DNA from: Arthrobacter sp. zg-Y769 | Lineage (GTDB): Bacteria; Actinomycetota; Actinomycetes; Actinomycetales; Micrococcaceae | Assembly: GCF_020907405.1 (NCBI RefSeq) | Contig: NZ_JAJJOE010000013.1 | Location: 39,195 to 103,194, forward strand | DNA length: 64,000 nt | Direction: 5' to 3' | In this document: in pieces, positions 25,153 through 33,201 of the stretch | Layout: every line of letters begins with the position of its first letter | Position numbering within the stretch: position 1 is the stretch's first letter | The notes under the pieces: generated by a model | Told to the model about the DNA's origin: nothing | The model's input: the letters and a program-made list of their open reading frames with translations, nothing else | Database searches by the model: none | Position numbers and translations under genes: made by a program

Positions 25153-25970
25153 GCGCCAAGGGCCGGCGTCCGAAACAGCACGAGGAGGACGAACATCCGG
25201 ACGAACGCTGGATGGCCTCCTACATGGACATGGTCACCGTGCTGATGTGTATGTTCATTGTCCTGTTCGCCATGTCCACCGTGGATGCGAAAAAGTTCGA
25301 ACAGCTCAAGGAATCCCTCGCCACCGGGTTCGGGGCGGAGGAAAGCAACACGGTGGACACCGCCGTCGGCATCATCGTGCCGCCGGACCAGGTGGATAGC
25401 GAGGAGACCGTGGAGCCCGACGCCGCCCTGGCCGCCCTGGCAGCCAAGGAAGTCGACGATCTCACTGCCCTGCAGGACGCCATTTACGCCGGGCTGCAGG
25501 AAAAGGGGCTGGAAGAGTCCGTACGCTTTGAAATGGATGAACGCGGCCTGACCATCCGACTGGTCAGCTCGGAAATGTTCTTTGCCCCGGACCTGGCAGA
25601 CCTCACCAACGAGGCCGTGCAGGTCCTGGACACCGTGGGGCCCGCACTCGCACCCACCACCTACCAGGTCTCGATTGAGGGCCACACCGCGCAGGTCCGC
25701 CAGTTCGCCGACGACGCCCTGGACTGGGAACTGTCCTCGTCCCGTTCCGTGAACGTGCTGCGCTACCTCATCTCCGGCGGGGGAGTGCTGCAGGAAAACA
25801 TTAAGGCGGTGGGCTACGGCGAGTCCCGCCCGCTGACCCCCGGACGCAACGCCGCGGAGCTCGCCCAGAACCGGCGGGTGGACATCGTGGTCCTGTCCGG
25901 GCAAAGCGAAGACGTCCGCTCCCTCATCCCCGGAATCGTTAAGGAACGCCAGGCGGCGGCAGGCCACTAA
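25149..25970 (+). CDS. motB: flagellar motor stator protein MotB
   Basis: A 273-residue MotB. A single N-terminal membrane segment 'MDMVTVLMCMFIVLFAMSTV' carries the proton-binding Asp. The C-terminal OmpA-like peptidoglycan-binding domain includes 'YQVSIEGHT', 'SSSRSVNVLRYLI' and 'NRRVDIVVL'. It anchors the stator to the wall. It overlaps motA by 4 bp. fliL, which often follows motB, is absent, and the next gene is fliM under its own promoter. Confidence 0.95.
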   Translation: MSAKGRRPKQHEEDEHPDERWMASYMDMVTVLMCMFIVLFAMSTVDAKKFEQLKESLATGFGAEESNTVDTAVGIIVPPDQVDSEETVEPDAALAALAAKEVDDLTALQDAIYAGLQEKGLEESVRFEMDERGLTIRLVSSEMFFAPDLADLTNEAVQVLDTVGPALAPTTYQVSIEGHTAQVRQFADDALDWELSSSRSVNVLRYLISGGGVLQENIKAVGYGESRPLTPGRNAAELAQNRRVDIVVLSGQSEDVRSLIPGIVKERQAAAGH

Positions 25971-25979
25971 GGGCTTTTC

Positions 25980-26006
25980 TTACGCAGCGGGTCCTGCTGC
26001 CGATAG
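25980..26006 (+). promoter_or_regulatory. sigma-28 type promoter of fliM operon
   Basis: TTAC (25980-25983), 15 nt, GCCGATAG (25999-26006). It ends only 11 nt before the preferred fliM ATG, so the mRNA would have a leader of about 5 nt or none. It rules out the GTG at 26006 as start. Confidence 0.82.
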
Positions 26007-26017
26007 TGCGGGATGTG

Positions 26018-26914
26018 ATGGTCCAAGATTCACCTTCCTTAAGCATGCCCGCGAAAGCAAAGCCCGTAGAGGTCTATGACTTCAGCCGGCCCACCACCCT
26101 GGCCCGCGAGCATGCACGGGTCCTTGAAATGGCCTTTGATACCTTTGCCCGCCAGTGGGGCACCCAGCTGACCGCCAAGGTGCGGGTGCTTTCGCAGGTC
26201 ACCTCCGAGGACGTGCAGGTGCTCAGCTACGACGAGTACGCCGCCGCCCTGCCGGACAACACCGGCATGGTGCTGTTCAACATCTCCACCACCTCAGCCA
26301 AAGCGGTCATCCAGTTCCCGATGGCCGCAGCGCTGTCCTGGGTGGGACACATGCTCGGCGGCACCGGCTTCCAGACCGCACCGGAGCGCAAATTCACGCA
26401 TATCGAGCAGGCGCTGCTGGGCAAGATCATGGATGACGCCGTGGAGGACCTGCATTACTCCCTTGGACATCTGCTCTCGGCTCCGCTGACGCTGTCTTCG
26501 GTCCAATACAACTCACAGTTCGCCCAGGCGGCGGCCTCCGGGGATCCCATGATCGTGGCCACGTTCGAGATGGTGGTCGGTGAAACCACCGCTCCCGCCA
26601 CCGTGGCCATCCCCGCTGCCGCCCTGCTGCCGCAGCTGGACCCGCTGGGCGCGCAGACCAGCAACGCCACACCGGCTGAACTTGTCCAGCTGCAGCTTGC
26701 ACACGTGCCCGTGAAGGTGTGCCTGCAGCTGGAACCCATCACCGTGTTACCCGCCATGGTCCTAAACCTGGCCGTAGGGGACGTCCTGAATCTGGGGCAC
26801 CCCCGCCACCGGCCGCTGAACGTCACCGTTGACGGACAGACGCTGGCCCAGGCAGCAGTAGGAGCCAGCGGGTCACGCCTTGCCGGCAGCATCGTCAGTA
26901 TCGAGGAGAAGTAA
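26018..26914 (+). CDS. fliM: flagellar motor switch protein FliM
   Basis: A 298-residue FliM. It has the middle CheC-like domain ('YDFSRPTTLAREHARVLEMAFDTFARQWG' in part, and 'FTHIEQALLGKIMDDAVEDL') and the C-terminal SpoA domain ('VLNLAVGDVLNLGHP'). The start is uncertain: ATG 26018 lies only 11 nt after the -10 box, ATG 26045 is the next choice. Either way the N-terminal CheY-binding peptide (LSQ-EIDALL) of usual FliM is missing. FliM links FliG to FliN in the C-ring. Confidence 0.92.
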   Translation: MVQDSPSLSMPAKAKPVEVYDFSRPTTLAREHARVLEMAFDTFARQWGTQLTAKVRVLSQVTSEDVQVLSYDEYAAALPDNTGMVLFNISTTSAKAVIQFPMAAALSWVGHMLGGTGFQTAPERKFTHIEQALLGKIMDDAVEDLHYSLGHLLSAPLTLSSVQYNSQFAQAAASGDPMIVATFEMVVGETTAPATVAIPAAALLPQLDPLGAQTSNATPAELVQLQLAHVPVKVCLQLEPITVLPAMVLNLAVGDVLNLGHPRHRPLNVTVDGQTLAQAAVGASGSRLAGSIVSIEEK

Positions 26915-26917
26915 CCC

Positions 26918-27619
26918 ATGTCCAGCCCCCACAGCCTGCACGCCGACGCCGTTTCCGCCCTGGTGCGCGGCCTGCCCACCCCCCTTGTCCTGGAACCGAT
27001 CCCGCATAACGGGGCGGGAGTCCCGGCGTCGCACACCGCAACGGCAGTCACCGCGTCATTCGTGGGCACCGAATCGGCGGACCTGGCCCTGGTCCTCGAC
27101 AGCTCATCACCGCTGGCCGACGTCGCCGGAACCGACTCCGCGCTCGTCTCCGCGGCAGATGTGCTGCGGCCCTCCCTTGAAGCAGCGAGTGCCACCCTGG
27201 GCGTCGGTGTGCTCGGCGAGGCCCGGACCGAGGACGCGTCAGCGCTCTTTGCCGATCCGGACAGCGTCGTCTTCGAACTCCGCTCCCCGGAAGGCACCGC
27301 CGGATGGTTCGCCATCCGCCTGCGGGACACCACCGCCACCTCCGGCGGGCACGCCGATCCGTCGATCGCCGGCAAGATGGGCCGCATCAACAACATCGAG
27401 ATGGCACTGACCGTGGAGATCGGGCACACCCGCATGTCCGTACGCGATGTCCTGAACCTCGAACCCGGCCGCGTGGTGGAGCTGGACCGCTCCGCCGGCG
27501 CGCCGGCCGACATCCTGCTGAACGGCCGCCTCATTGCGAACGGCGAAGTTGTGGTCATCGACCAGGACTACGCCGTGCGGATCACCAAAATCCTGGACGT
27601 GGTCGAGGGGCTCAATTAG
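26918..27619 (+). CDS. fliN: flagellar motor switch protein FliN with long N-terminal domain
   Basis: A 233-residue protein. The last 85 residues are a SpoA domain typical of FliN: 'IEMALTVEIGHTRMSVRDVL', 'LEPGRVVELDRSAGAPADI' and 'GEVVVIDQDYAVRITKIL'. FliN is usually 100-140 residues. Here the extra 140 N-terminal residues look folded (alternating strands and helices) and recall the CheC-like part of FliY, but I see no phosphatase motif. It starts 3 bp after fliM and runs into fliO. Confidence 0.92.
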   Translation: MSSPHSLHADAVSALVRGLPTPLVLEPIPHNGAGVPASHTATAVTASFVGTESADLALVLDSSSPLADVAGTDSALVSAADVLRPSLEAASATLGVGVLGEARTEDASALFADPDSVVFELRSPEGTAGWFAIRLRDTTATSGGHADPSIAGKMGRINNIEMALTVEIGHTRMSVRDVLNLEPGRVVELDRSAGAPADILLNGRLIANGEVVVIDQDYAVRITKILDVVEGLN

Positions 27620-28137
27620 TGGAAACCCTGTTTCTGGGACTCCGTGTCCTGGTTTCGCTCGGTGCCGTGCTCGGACTCCTATGGTTCCTGCAGCGCCGCT
27701 TTAGCCGCACCATCGGGGCCGCCGGAACCACCCAACCGGCAGTGCAGGTGGTCAGCCGCCAGCCGCTGACGCCCAAGGCGTCGCTGGTAGTGGTGGAAAC
27801 CGACGGACAGCGTCTCCTGCTGGGGGTGGCCGAAGGCTCAGTGAACCTGCTGCACAGTGCACCGCTGCCGCCGGAAACCGAACCCGAACCCGGGCCCGAA
27901 ACCGCTGCCGGTTTCGCCGCTTCGCTGGAAGCCGCCGAAACCGCCGGTTCCTACCCGGCCGGGCAGTATGCCGCCGACTCCTCCCACGGGCTGCCCGCGC
28001 GCCGCTCCGGACGCGGGGCACATGCCCTCCCGTCCATGGCGCCGGTGCCCGCCAAGTCGGCCCTGGCCGGATCCATCCTCGCCCCTCAGACGTGGCGCCA
28101 GGCCGGCGACGCCCTGCGCCGGGGACGCAAAAGGTGA
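27619..28137 (+). CDS. fliO: flagellar biosynthetic protein FliO
   Basis: A 172-residue protein. One N-terminal membrane segment ('LGLRVLVSLGAVLGLLWFL') is followed by the cytosolic FliO domain 'VQVVSRQPLTPKASLVVVETDGQRLLLGV' (in part). A disordered, acidic then basic tail follows. FliO helps assemble the FliP ring of the export gate. The GTG start at 27619 shares one base with the fliN stop; the end overlaps fliP by 4 bp. Confidence 0.9.
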   Translation: METLFLGLRVLVSLGAVLGLLWFLQRRFSRTIGAAGTTQPAVQVVSRQPLTPKASLVVVETDGQRLLLGVAEGSVNLLHSAPLPPETEPEPGPETAAGFAASLEAAETAGSYPAGQYAADSSHGLPARRSGRGAHALPSMAPVPAKSALAGSILAPQTWRQAGDALRRGRKR

Positions 28138-28985
28138 GCGCCGTCGTCGACGTGCGCAGGGGACGGCACGCGCTGACCCTTGCCGCCGCCCTGTTCTTCG
28201 CCGTTGTTGCACTGCTCCTGCTGGGGGCTGCCGCCGGGCACGCCACCACCTTCGATCCGGCGGCGCCTGAAGCGCCCGCGGACCCCTCTGCGCCCACGGA
28301 GCCCGACGACGGCGGCGGGCTGACCGTCGACATTAACGGCCAGGACGGCTCGCCCTCCACCGCGGTGACCACGCTGATCGGCATCACCCTGCTCTCGGTG
28401 GCACCGTCGCTGCTGCTGATGCTTAGCTCCTTCACCAAGATCTTCGTGGTGCTGGCCATGACCCGCAACGCCCTGTCGCTGCCCTCGATTCCGCCCAACC
28501 AGGTCCTTGCCGGGCTGGCCCTGTTCCTCTCTCTGTTCATCATGGCCCCGGTGATCAGCGAAATTAATACCATCGCCGTGCAGCCCTACCTCAACGGCGA
28601 ACTCAACTTTGACGCCGCCCTCGATACCGGAACGGCGCCGCTGCAGCAGTTCATGCTCGCCCATACCCGCGAAGAGGACATTGCACTGATGACCCGCGCG
28701 GCCGGGCAGGAGAACCCCGAAAGCCCCGAGTCCGTTCCGCTGACCACCCTGATCCCGGCCTTTATGATCTCGGAACTGCGGGCCGCGTTCATTATCGGCT
28801 TCGTCATTTTCGTGCCGTTCCTGGTCATTGACCTGGTGGTGTCGGCAGCGCTGATGTCCATGGGCATGATGATGCTTCCGCCCGTAATGATCTCCCTGCC
28901 GTTCAAGATCCTGCTGTTCATCCTCGTGGACGGCTGGGGACTGATCATCACGTCCTTGGTCAACAGTTACCAGGGCGGCACCTAG
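28134..28985 (+). CDS. fliP: flagellar export gate protein FliP
   Basis: A 283-residue FliP with an N-terminal signal-like segment (about residues 10-36) and then the highly conserved core: 'SLLLMLSSFTKIFVVLAMTRNAL', 'PPNQVLAGLALFLSLFIM' and 'LLFILVDGWGLI'. FliP5Q4R1 forms the substrate channel within the MS ring. The start is GTG 28134 (GTGA overlap with fliO). Confidence 0.95.
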   Translation: MSAVVDVRRGRHALTLAAALFFAVVALLLLGAAAGHATTFDPAAPEAPADPSAPTEPDDGGGLTVDINGQDGSPSTAVTTLIGITLLSVAPSLLLMLSSFTKIFVVLAMTRNALSLPSIPPNQVLAGLALFLSLFIMAPVISEINTIAVQPYLNGELNFDAALDTGTAPLQQFMLAHTREEDIALMTRAAGQENPESPESVPLTTLIPAFMISELRAAFIIGFVIFVPFLVIDLVVSAALMSMGMMMLPPVMISLPFKILLFILVDGWGLIITSLVNSYQGGT

Positions 28986-29260
28986 TGGATACAAACGCCG
29001 TCCTGGACATCGCCATGCAGGGGCTGTGGGTTGCGGCGAAGCTCTCGGCGCCGGTGCTGATCACGGCACTGGTGGTGGGGTTTGCCATCTCGCTGCTGCA
29101 GTCCATCACCCAGATCCAGGAAGTCACGCTTTCGTTCGTGCCCAAGGCCCTTGCCGTGGCCCTCGCCCTGCTCGTGTGCGGACACTGGATGATTTCGGAA
29201 ATCGTGTCCTTCACCCACGAGATGTTCCAGAGGATCCCGTCCCTGCTCGGCGGCGGCTAG
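28985..29260 (+). CDS. fliQ: flagellar export gate protein FliQ
   Basis: A 91-residue FliQ with two membrane helices: 'LSAPVLITALVVGFAISLLQSITQIQEVTLSFVPK' (in part) and 'ALAVALALLVCGHWMI'. This is the complete family length. The GTG start overlaps the fliP stop by one base (TAGTG), and fliR begins immediately after the stop. Confidence 0.95.
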   Translation: MDTNAVLDIAMQGLWVAAKLSAPVLITALVVGFAISLLQSITQIQEVTLSFVPKALAVALALLVCGHWMISEIVSFTHEMFQRIPSLLGGG

Positions 29261-30019
29261 ATGAACATCACCCTTGACCAGAACTGGATCGAGGCGTTCC
29301 TGCTGGCCTCGGTACGGATGGTGGCTTTCCTGGTCATCGCACCGCCGTTCTCCTACAACGCGTTCCCGGCGCGGATCAAGGCCATGCTCGGGCTCGGCCT
29401 GGGGCTGGCCATCGCCCCGCAGGTGAGTGAGGGGTACACCGCCCTGGGGACCGGGGCGTTCTTCATGGCGCTCGTGATGGAACTGCTGGTGGGCGTTGTG
29501 CTGGGATTCCTGGTGATGGTGGTGTTCTCCGCCGTGCAGTCCGCCGGCAACCTGATCGATACGTTCGGCGGCTTCCAGCTGGCCCAGGCCTTCGATCCGC
29601 AGTCCATGGTCAACGGCGCCCAGTTCACGCGGGTCTTCCAGATCACCGCCCTGGCGCTGCTGTTCGCCTCGGACGGCTACCAGCTGATCATCGGCGGGCT
29701 GCTGCGCAGTTTCACCGCGCTGCCGCTGACCGGCGGGATTGACATGGCTGAACCCGTTTCCGCCCTGACCACCGCGGTTTCGCAGATGTTCCTGGCCTCG
29801 GTGCAGATTGCCGGACCGCTGCTGGTGGTCCTGTTCCTGGCCGACGCAGGCCTGGGGCTGCTCACCCGGGTGGCCCCGGCCCTGAATGCCTTTGCCCTCG
29901 GTTTCCCGCTGAAGATCCTGCTGACGCTGTCCCTGGCCTCCATTGTCTTCCTGGCCCTGCCCCGCATCGTCTCCGGGCTGGTCTCCACCATCGAGCGCGC
30001 GCTGACGGGGGTGGGATAG
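29261..30019 (+). CDS. fliR: flagellar export gate protein FliR
   Basis: A 252-residue membrane protein with the FliR blocks 'APPFSYNAFPARIKAMLGLGLGLAIAPQ' (in part), 'ELLVGVVLGFLVMVVFSAVQSAG', 'FDPQSMVNGAQFTRVFQI' and 'ALGFPLKILLTL'. It closes the helical FliPQR channel. It lies directly between fliQ and flhB with no spacer. Confidence 0.95.
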   Translation: MNITLDQNWIEAFLLASVRMVAFLVIAPPFSYNAFPARIKAMLGLGLGLAIAPQVSEGYTALGTGAFFMALVMELLVGVVLGFLVMVVFSAVQSAGNLIDTFGGFQLAQAFDPQSMVNGAQFTRVFQITALALLFASDGYQLIIGGLLRSFTALPLTGGIDMAEPVSALTTAVSQMFLASVQIAGPLLVVLFLADAGLGLLTRVAPALNAFALGFPLKILLTLSLASIVFLALPRIVSGLVSTIERALTGVG

Positions 30020-31147
30020 ATGCCGGAGCAGGACTCAGGGGAAAAGACCGAGCAGGCCACCGACAAGCGGATGAAGGAAGTCCGCTCCAAGGGCCAGCTT
30101 TCCCGGTCCGAGGACCTCACCGCCTGGGTAGGTGTGGGAACCGCTGCCCTCATGATGCCGGTGACCATTTCGCGGGGCTCCGAAGCCGCCGGCGAGATCC
30201 TGGCCGGCGTCGCCACCACCATTTCGAACCCCGATCCCGAGTTCGCCCTGGTCCAGATGAACGAGGGCCTGGGCACCCTGGCCTTTATCCTCGGGCCGAT
30301 GCTGGGGGTGGTTGCCGCTGTCGTCCTGCTCACCGCCGCCGTCCAGGGTGGTATCCACATGAAGAAATTCAAGGGCAAGTTCGAACAGTTCAACCTGATT
30401 ACGGGGGTTAAACGAGTCTTCGGCACGCAGGCCCTGTGGAACGGGGCGAAGTCCCTGCTTAAGACCGCCGTGGTGGGACTGGTCCTGTACGCCGTGATCC
30501 AGCAGATGATGCCGGTACTGATGTCCGCCGGCGGCCTGCCGGTCTCCGCCGTCCTGGAAGCGGCGGGAGGCGGCGCCGCGTTACTGCTGCAGGCCGCCGT
30601 CGCCGCAGGCCTGGTCCTCGCCGCGGCGGACATCTTCGTGGTCATGAAGCGGAACCGCAAACGGACCCGCATGACCAAGAAGGAAGTCAAGGACGAAAAC
30701 AAGAACAGCGACGGTGATCCGATGATCAAGTCGCAGCGCCGGTCCCGCCAGCTGGCGATGAGCCGGAACCGGATGATCGCCGCGGTGGCGGATGCCGACG
30801 TCGTCCTCGTGAACCCCACGCATGTGGCCGTTGCCCTGAAATACGAGCCGGGCAAGTCCGCACCGCGCGTCGTCGCCAAGGGCGCGGACAACATTGCCAC
30901 CCGGATCCGCGAGGAGGCCGAAAAGCAGGGCGTTCCCATGGTCTCCGACATCCCGCTGGCACGTGCCCTGCACAGCGCCTGCGAACTGAACTCCGAAATT
31001 CCCGTGGAACTCTACAACGCCGTGGCCCGAGTCCTGGCCTTCGTTATGGCCCTGAAGCGGCGCGGCGCCGCCCGGGGCATACACACCATGGCGGCCTTGC
31101 CGCCCGAACCCGTGACCACCCCACAACACCGTAAGGCCGCGTCGTGA
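30020..31147 (+). CDS. flhB: flagellar export switch protein FlhB
   Basis: A 375-residue FlhB. Typical start 'GEKTEQATDKRMKEVRSKGQLSRSEDL' (in part). Four membrane segments are followed by a basic linker and the autocleavage site Asn265-Pro-Thr-His. After cleavage the protein switches the gate from rod/hook to filament substrates when signalled by FliK. The tail after residue 340 is basic and short. It overlaps flhA by 4 bp. Confidence 0.96.
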   Translation: MPEQDSGEKTEQATDKRMKEVRSKGQLSRSEDLTAWVGVGTAALMMPVTISRGSEAAGEILAGVATTISNPDPEFALVQMNEGLGTLAFILGPMLGVVAAVVLLTAAVQGGIHMKKFKGKFEQFNLITGVKRVFGTQALWNGAKSLLKTAVVGLVLYAVIQQMMPVLMSAGGLPVSAVLEAAGGGAALLLQAAVAAGLVLAAADIFVVMKRNRKRTRMTKKEVKDENKNSDGDPMIKSQRRSRQLAMSRNRMIAAVADADVVLVNPTHVAVALKYEPGKSAPRVVAKGADNIATRIREEAEKQGVPMVSDIPLARALHSACELNSEIPVELYNAVARVLAFVMALKRRGAARGIHTMAALPPEPVTTPQHRKAAS

Positions 31148-33201
31148 ACCGCAAAAGCAACCTCCTGAAACTTGCCGTCCCCGTCGGGGTCATCGGCATC
31201 ATCCTGCTGTTGGTGGTGCCCATCCCCGCCGGCCTGCTGGACGTGCTGATCATCATCAACATCCTGCTGGCACTGGTGATCCTGCTGACCACCATGTTCG
31301 TGCGCAAGCCGCTGGACTTCTCCGTGTTCCCGTCCCTGCTGCTGGTGGCCACCCTGTTCCGGCTGGGCCTGAACGTGGCCTCCACCCGGCTGGTGCTGGG
31401 GGAGGGGTATGCCGGGCAGGTGATTGAGGCGTTTGGGCACGTGGCCGTGAACGGTTCGCTGATCATCGGCGCAGTGATCTTCCTGATCCTGGTGGTCATC
31501 CAGTTCGTGGTGGTGACCAAGGGTGCCGAACGCGTTGCCGAAGTCGGTGCGCGGTTCACCCTCGATGCCATGCCCGGCAAGCAGATGGCGATTGACGCAG
31601 ACCTCAACGCGGGCTTGATCACCGATACCCAGGCCCGGGAACGCCGGGCCGAGGTCTCCGCGGAGGCGGACTTCTACGGCGCCATGGACGGTGCCTCGAA
31701 GTTCGTTAAGGGTGACGCGATTGCCGGCCTGATCATCATCATCATCAACCTCATCGGCGGCATCGCCATCGGCATGATCCAGCGCGGTATGAGCGCCGGC
31801 GAAGCAGTGAACACCTACAGCCTGCTGACCATCGGCGACGGCCTGGTCACCCAGATCCCCGCCCTGCTGATGGCCGTCTCCACCGGCATGATCGTCACCC
31901 GGTCCAACGCCGAGGCGGACATGGGCACCACTGCCGGCGCGCAGCTGGGCCAGTCCCGGAACGCCCTGATGATCGCGGGCGGCGCGGCCATCGTGATGGC
32001 CCTGATCCCGGGCATGCCGAAACTCTATTTCATCGTCATCGGTGCCCTGCTGATTTTCATTGCGCAGAAAATCAAGACCAAGGAAACCAGCGACCAGGCC
32101 GAGAAGGACTCCGCGCAGGCGGCGCTGGACGCGCCCGCCAGCTCCGAGACCACCGAGGACCTGATTGAACAGATGCGCGTGCATGCGCTGGAAATCCTGC
32201 TGGCGCCGGACCTGGTGGACATAGTCACCGGAGGTTCCGACGATCTCCTGGCACGGGTGCGGTCACTGCGGCGCAAGATCGCCATGGAGCTGGGGGTTGT
32301 GGTGCCCCCGGTCCGCACACGTGACAGCGTCGACCTGCCGCTGTCCACCTACGTCATCCGGATCGCCGGTGTGGAGGCCGGCCGCGGGGACGCCCCCGCA
32401 GGCAAGATCCTGGCCCTGGGGGATTACCTGGACGGGCTGCCGGGCACCGCCACTGTGGAGCCGGTGTTCGGCCTGGCCGGCAAATGGGTTCCGGCGGAAA
32501 TGCAGCACGCGGCGGAAATGTCCGGGGCCACCGTGATCGACCGGGTCTCGGTGCTGGTCACTCACCTCTCCGCCGTCATCACCGCCAACGCGGCCCGGCT
32601 GCTCACCCGCGAAGACGTCCGGGTGCTGACCGAGGGGGTCAAGCTGGTCAACCCGTCCGCCGTGGATGAACTCATCCCCAATGTGCTCTCCCTTGCCGAA
32701 GTGCAGCGCGTGCTGCAGGGCCTGCTGGCGGAACAGATCCCCATCAACGACCTGCCGAGGATCTATGAGTCCCTGCTGCTGCGGGCCAAGGTGTCCCCGG
32801 ACCCGGAGGGGCTGATCGAGACGGCGAGGACGGCACTGGGACCGGCGCTGGCGGCGCAGTATGTCTCCGACGGAGTCCTGCGGGTGATCATGATCGACCC
32901 GGCGCTGGAACAGTCCATGCTCGAAGCCCTGCGTCCCTCCGACCAGGGCAGCCAGATCCTGCTTGATCCCGCGCGGGTCGATACCGTACTGGCGTCGCTG
33001 AAGGCGGCCGTTGCCGGCGCCGAGAACGCGGGGTTCAACGCGGTGCTGGTCTGCGCTCCCGCACTGCGCCCGGGCGTCCGGAGGCTGGTGTCGGCGCAGA
33101 CCGGCGGCCTGCCGGTACTGTCCTATCAGGAAGCGACAGCGGGTAATGTCGGTATCGAGACCGTAGGGGTGGTGCGTGGTAATGAGACGATTTCAGCTTG
33201 A
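31144..33201 (+). CDS. flhA: flagellar export gate protein FlhA
   Basis: A 685-residue FlhA with seven to eight membrane segments in the first 320 residues. The FHIPEP signature region is 'GAERVAEVGARFTLDAMPGKQMAIDADL' (in part). The C-terminal cytosolic domain (from about 340) forms the nonameric ring that docks chaperones. The start is GTG 31144. The end overlaps the flhF-like gene by about 20 bp, so the two are coupled. Confidence 0.96.
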   Translation: MNRKSNLLKLAVPVGVIGIILLLVVPIPAGLLDVLIIINILLALVILLTTMFVRKPLDFSVFPSLLLVATLFRLGLNVASTRLVLGEGYAGQVIEAFGHVAVNGSLIIGAVIFLILVVIQFVVVTKGAERVAEVGARFTLDAMPGKQMAIDADLNAGLITDTQARERRAEVSAEADFYGAMDGASKFVKGDAIAGLIIIIINLIGGIAIGMIQRGMSAGEAVNTYSLLTIGDGLVTQIPALLMAVSTGMIVTRSNAEADMGTTAGAQLGQSRNALMIAGGAAIVMALIPGMPKLYFIVIGALLIFIAQKIKTKETSDQAEKDSAQAALDAPASSETTEDLIEQMRVHALEILLAPDLVDIVTGGSDDLLARVRSLRRKIAMELGVVVPPVRTRDSVDLPLSTYVIRIAGVEAGRGDAPAGKILALGDYLDGLPGTATVEPVFGLAGKWVPAEMQHAAEMSGATVIDRVSVLVTHLSAVITANAARLLTREDVRVLTEGVKLVNPSAVDELIPNVLSLAEVQRVLQGLLAEQIPINDLPRIYESLLLRAKVSPDPEGLIETARTALGPALAAQYVSDGVLRVIMIDPALEQSMLEALRPSDQGSQILLDPARVDTVLASLKAAVAGAENAGFNAVLVCAPALRPGVRRLVSAQTGGLPVLSYQEATAGNVGIETVGVVRGNETISA

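Noticed and set aside
26006..26017. GTG at 26006 as the fliM start
   Set aside because: It overlaps the last base of the sigma-28 -10 box, so it would not be in the transcript.
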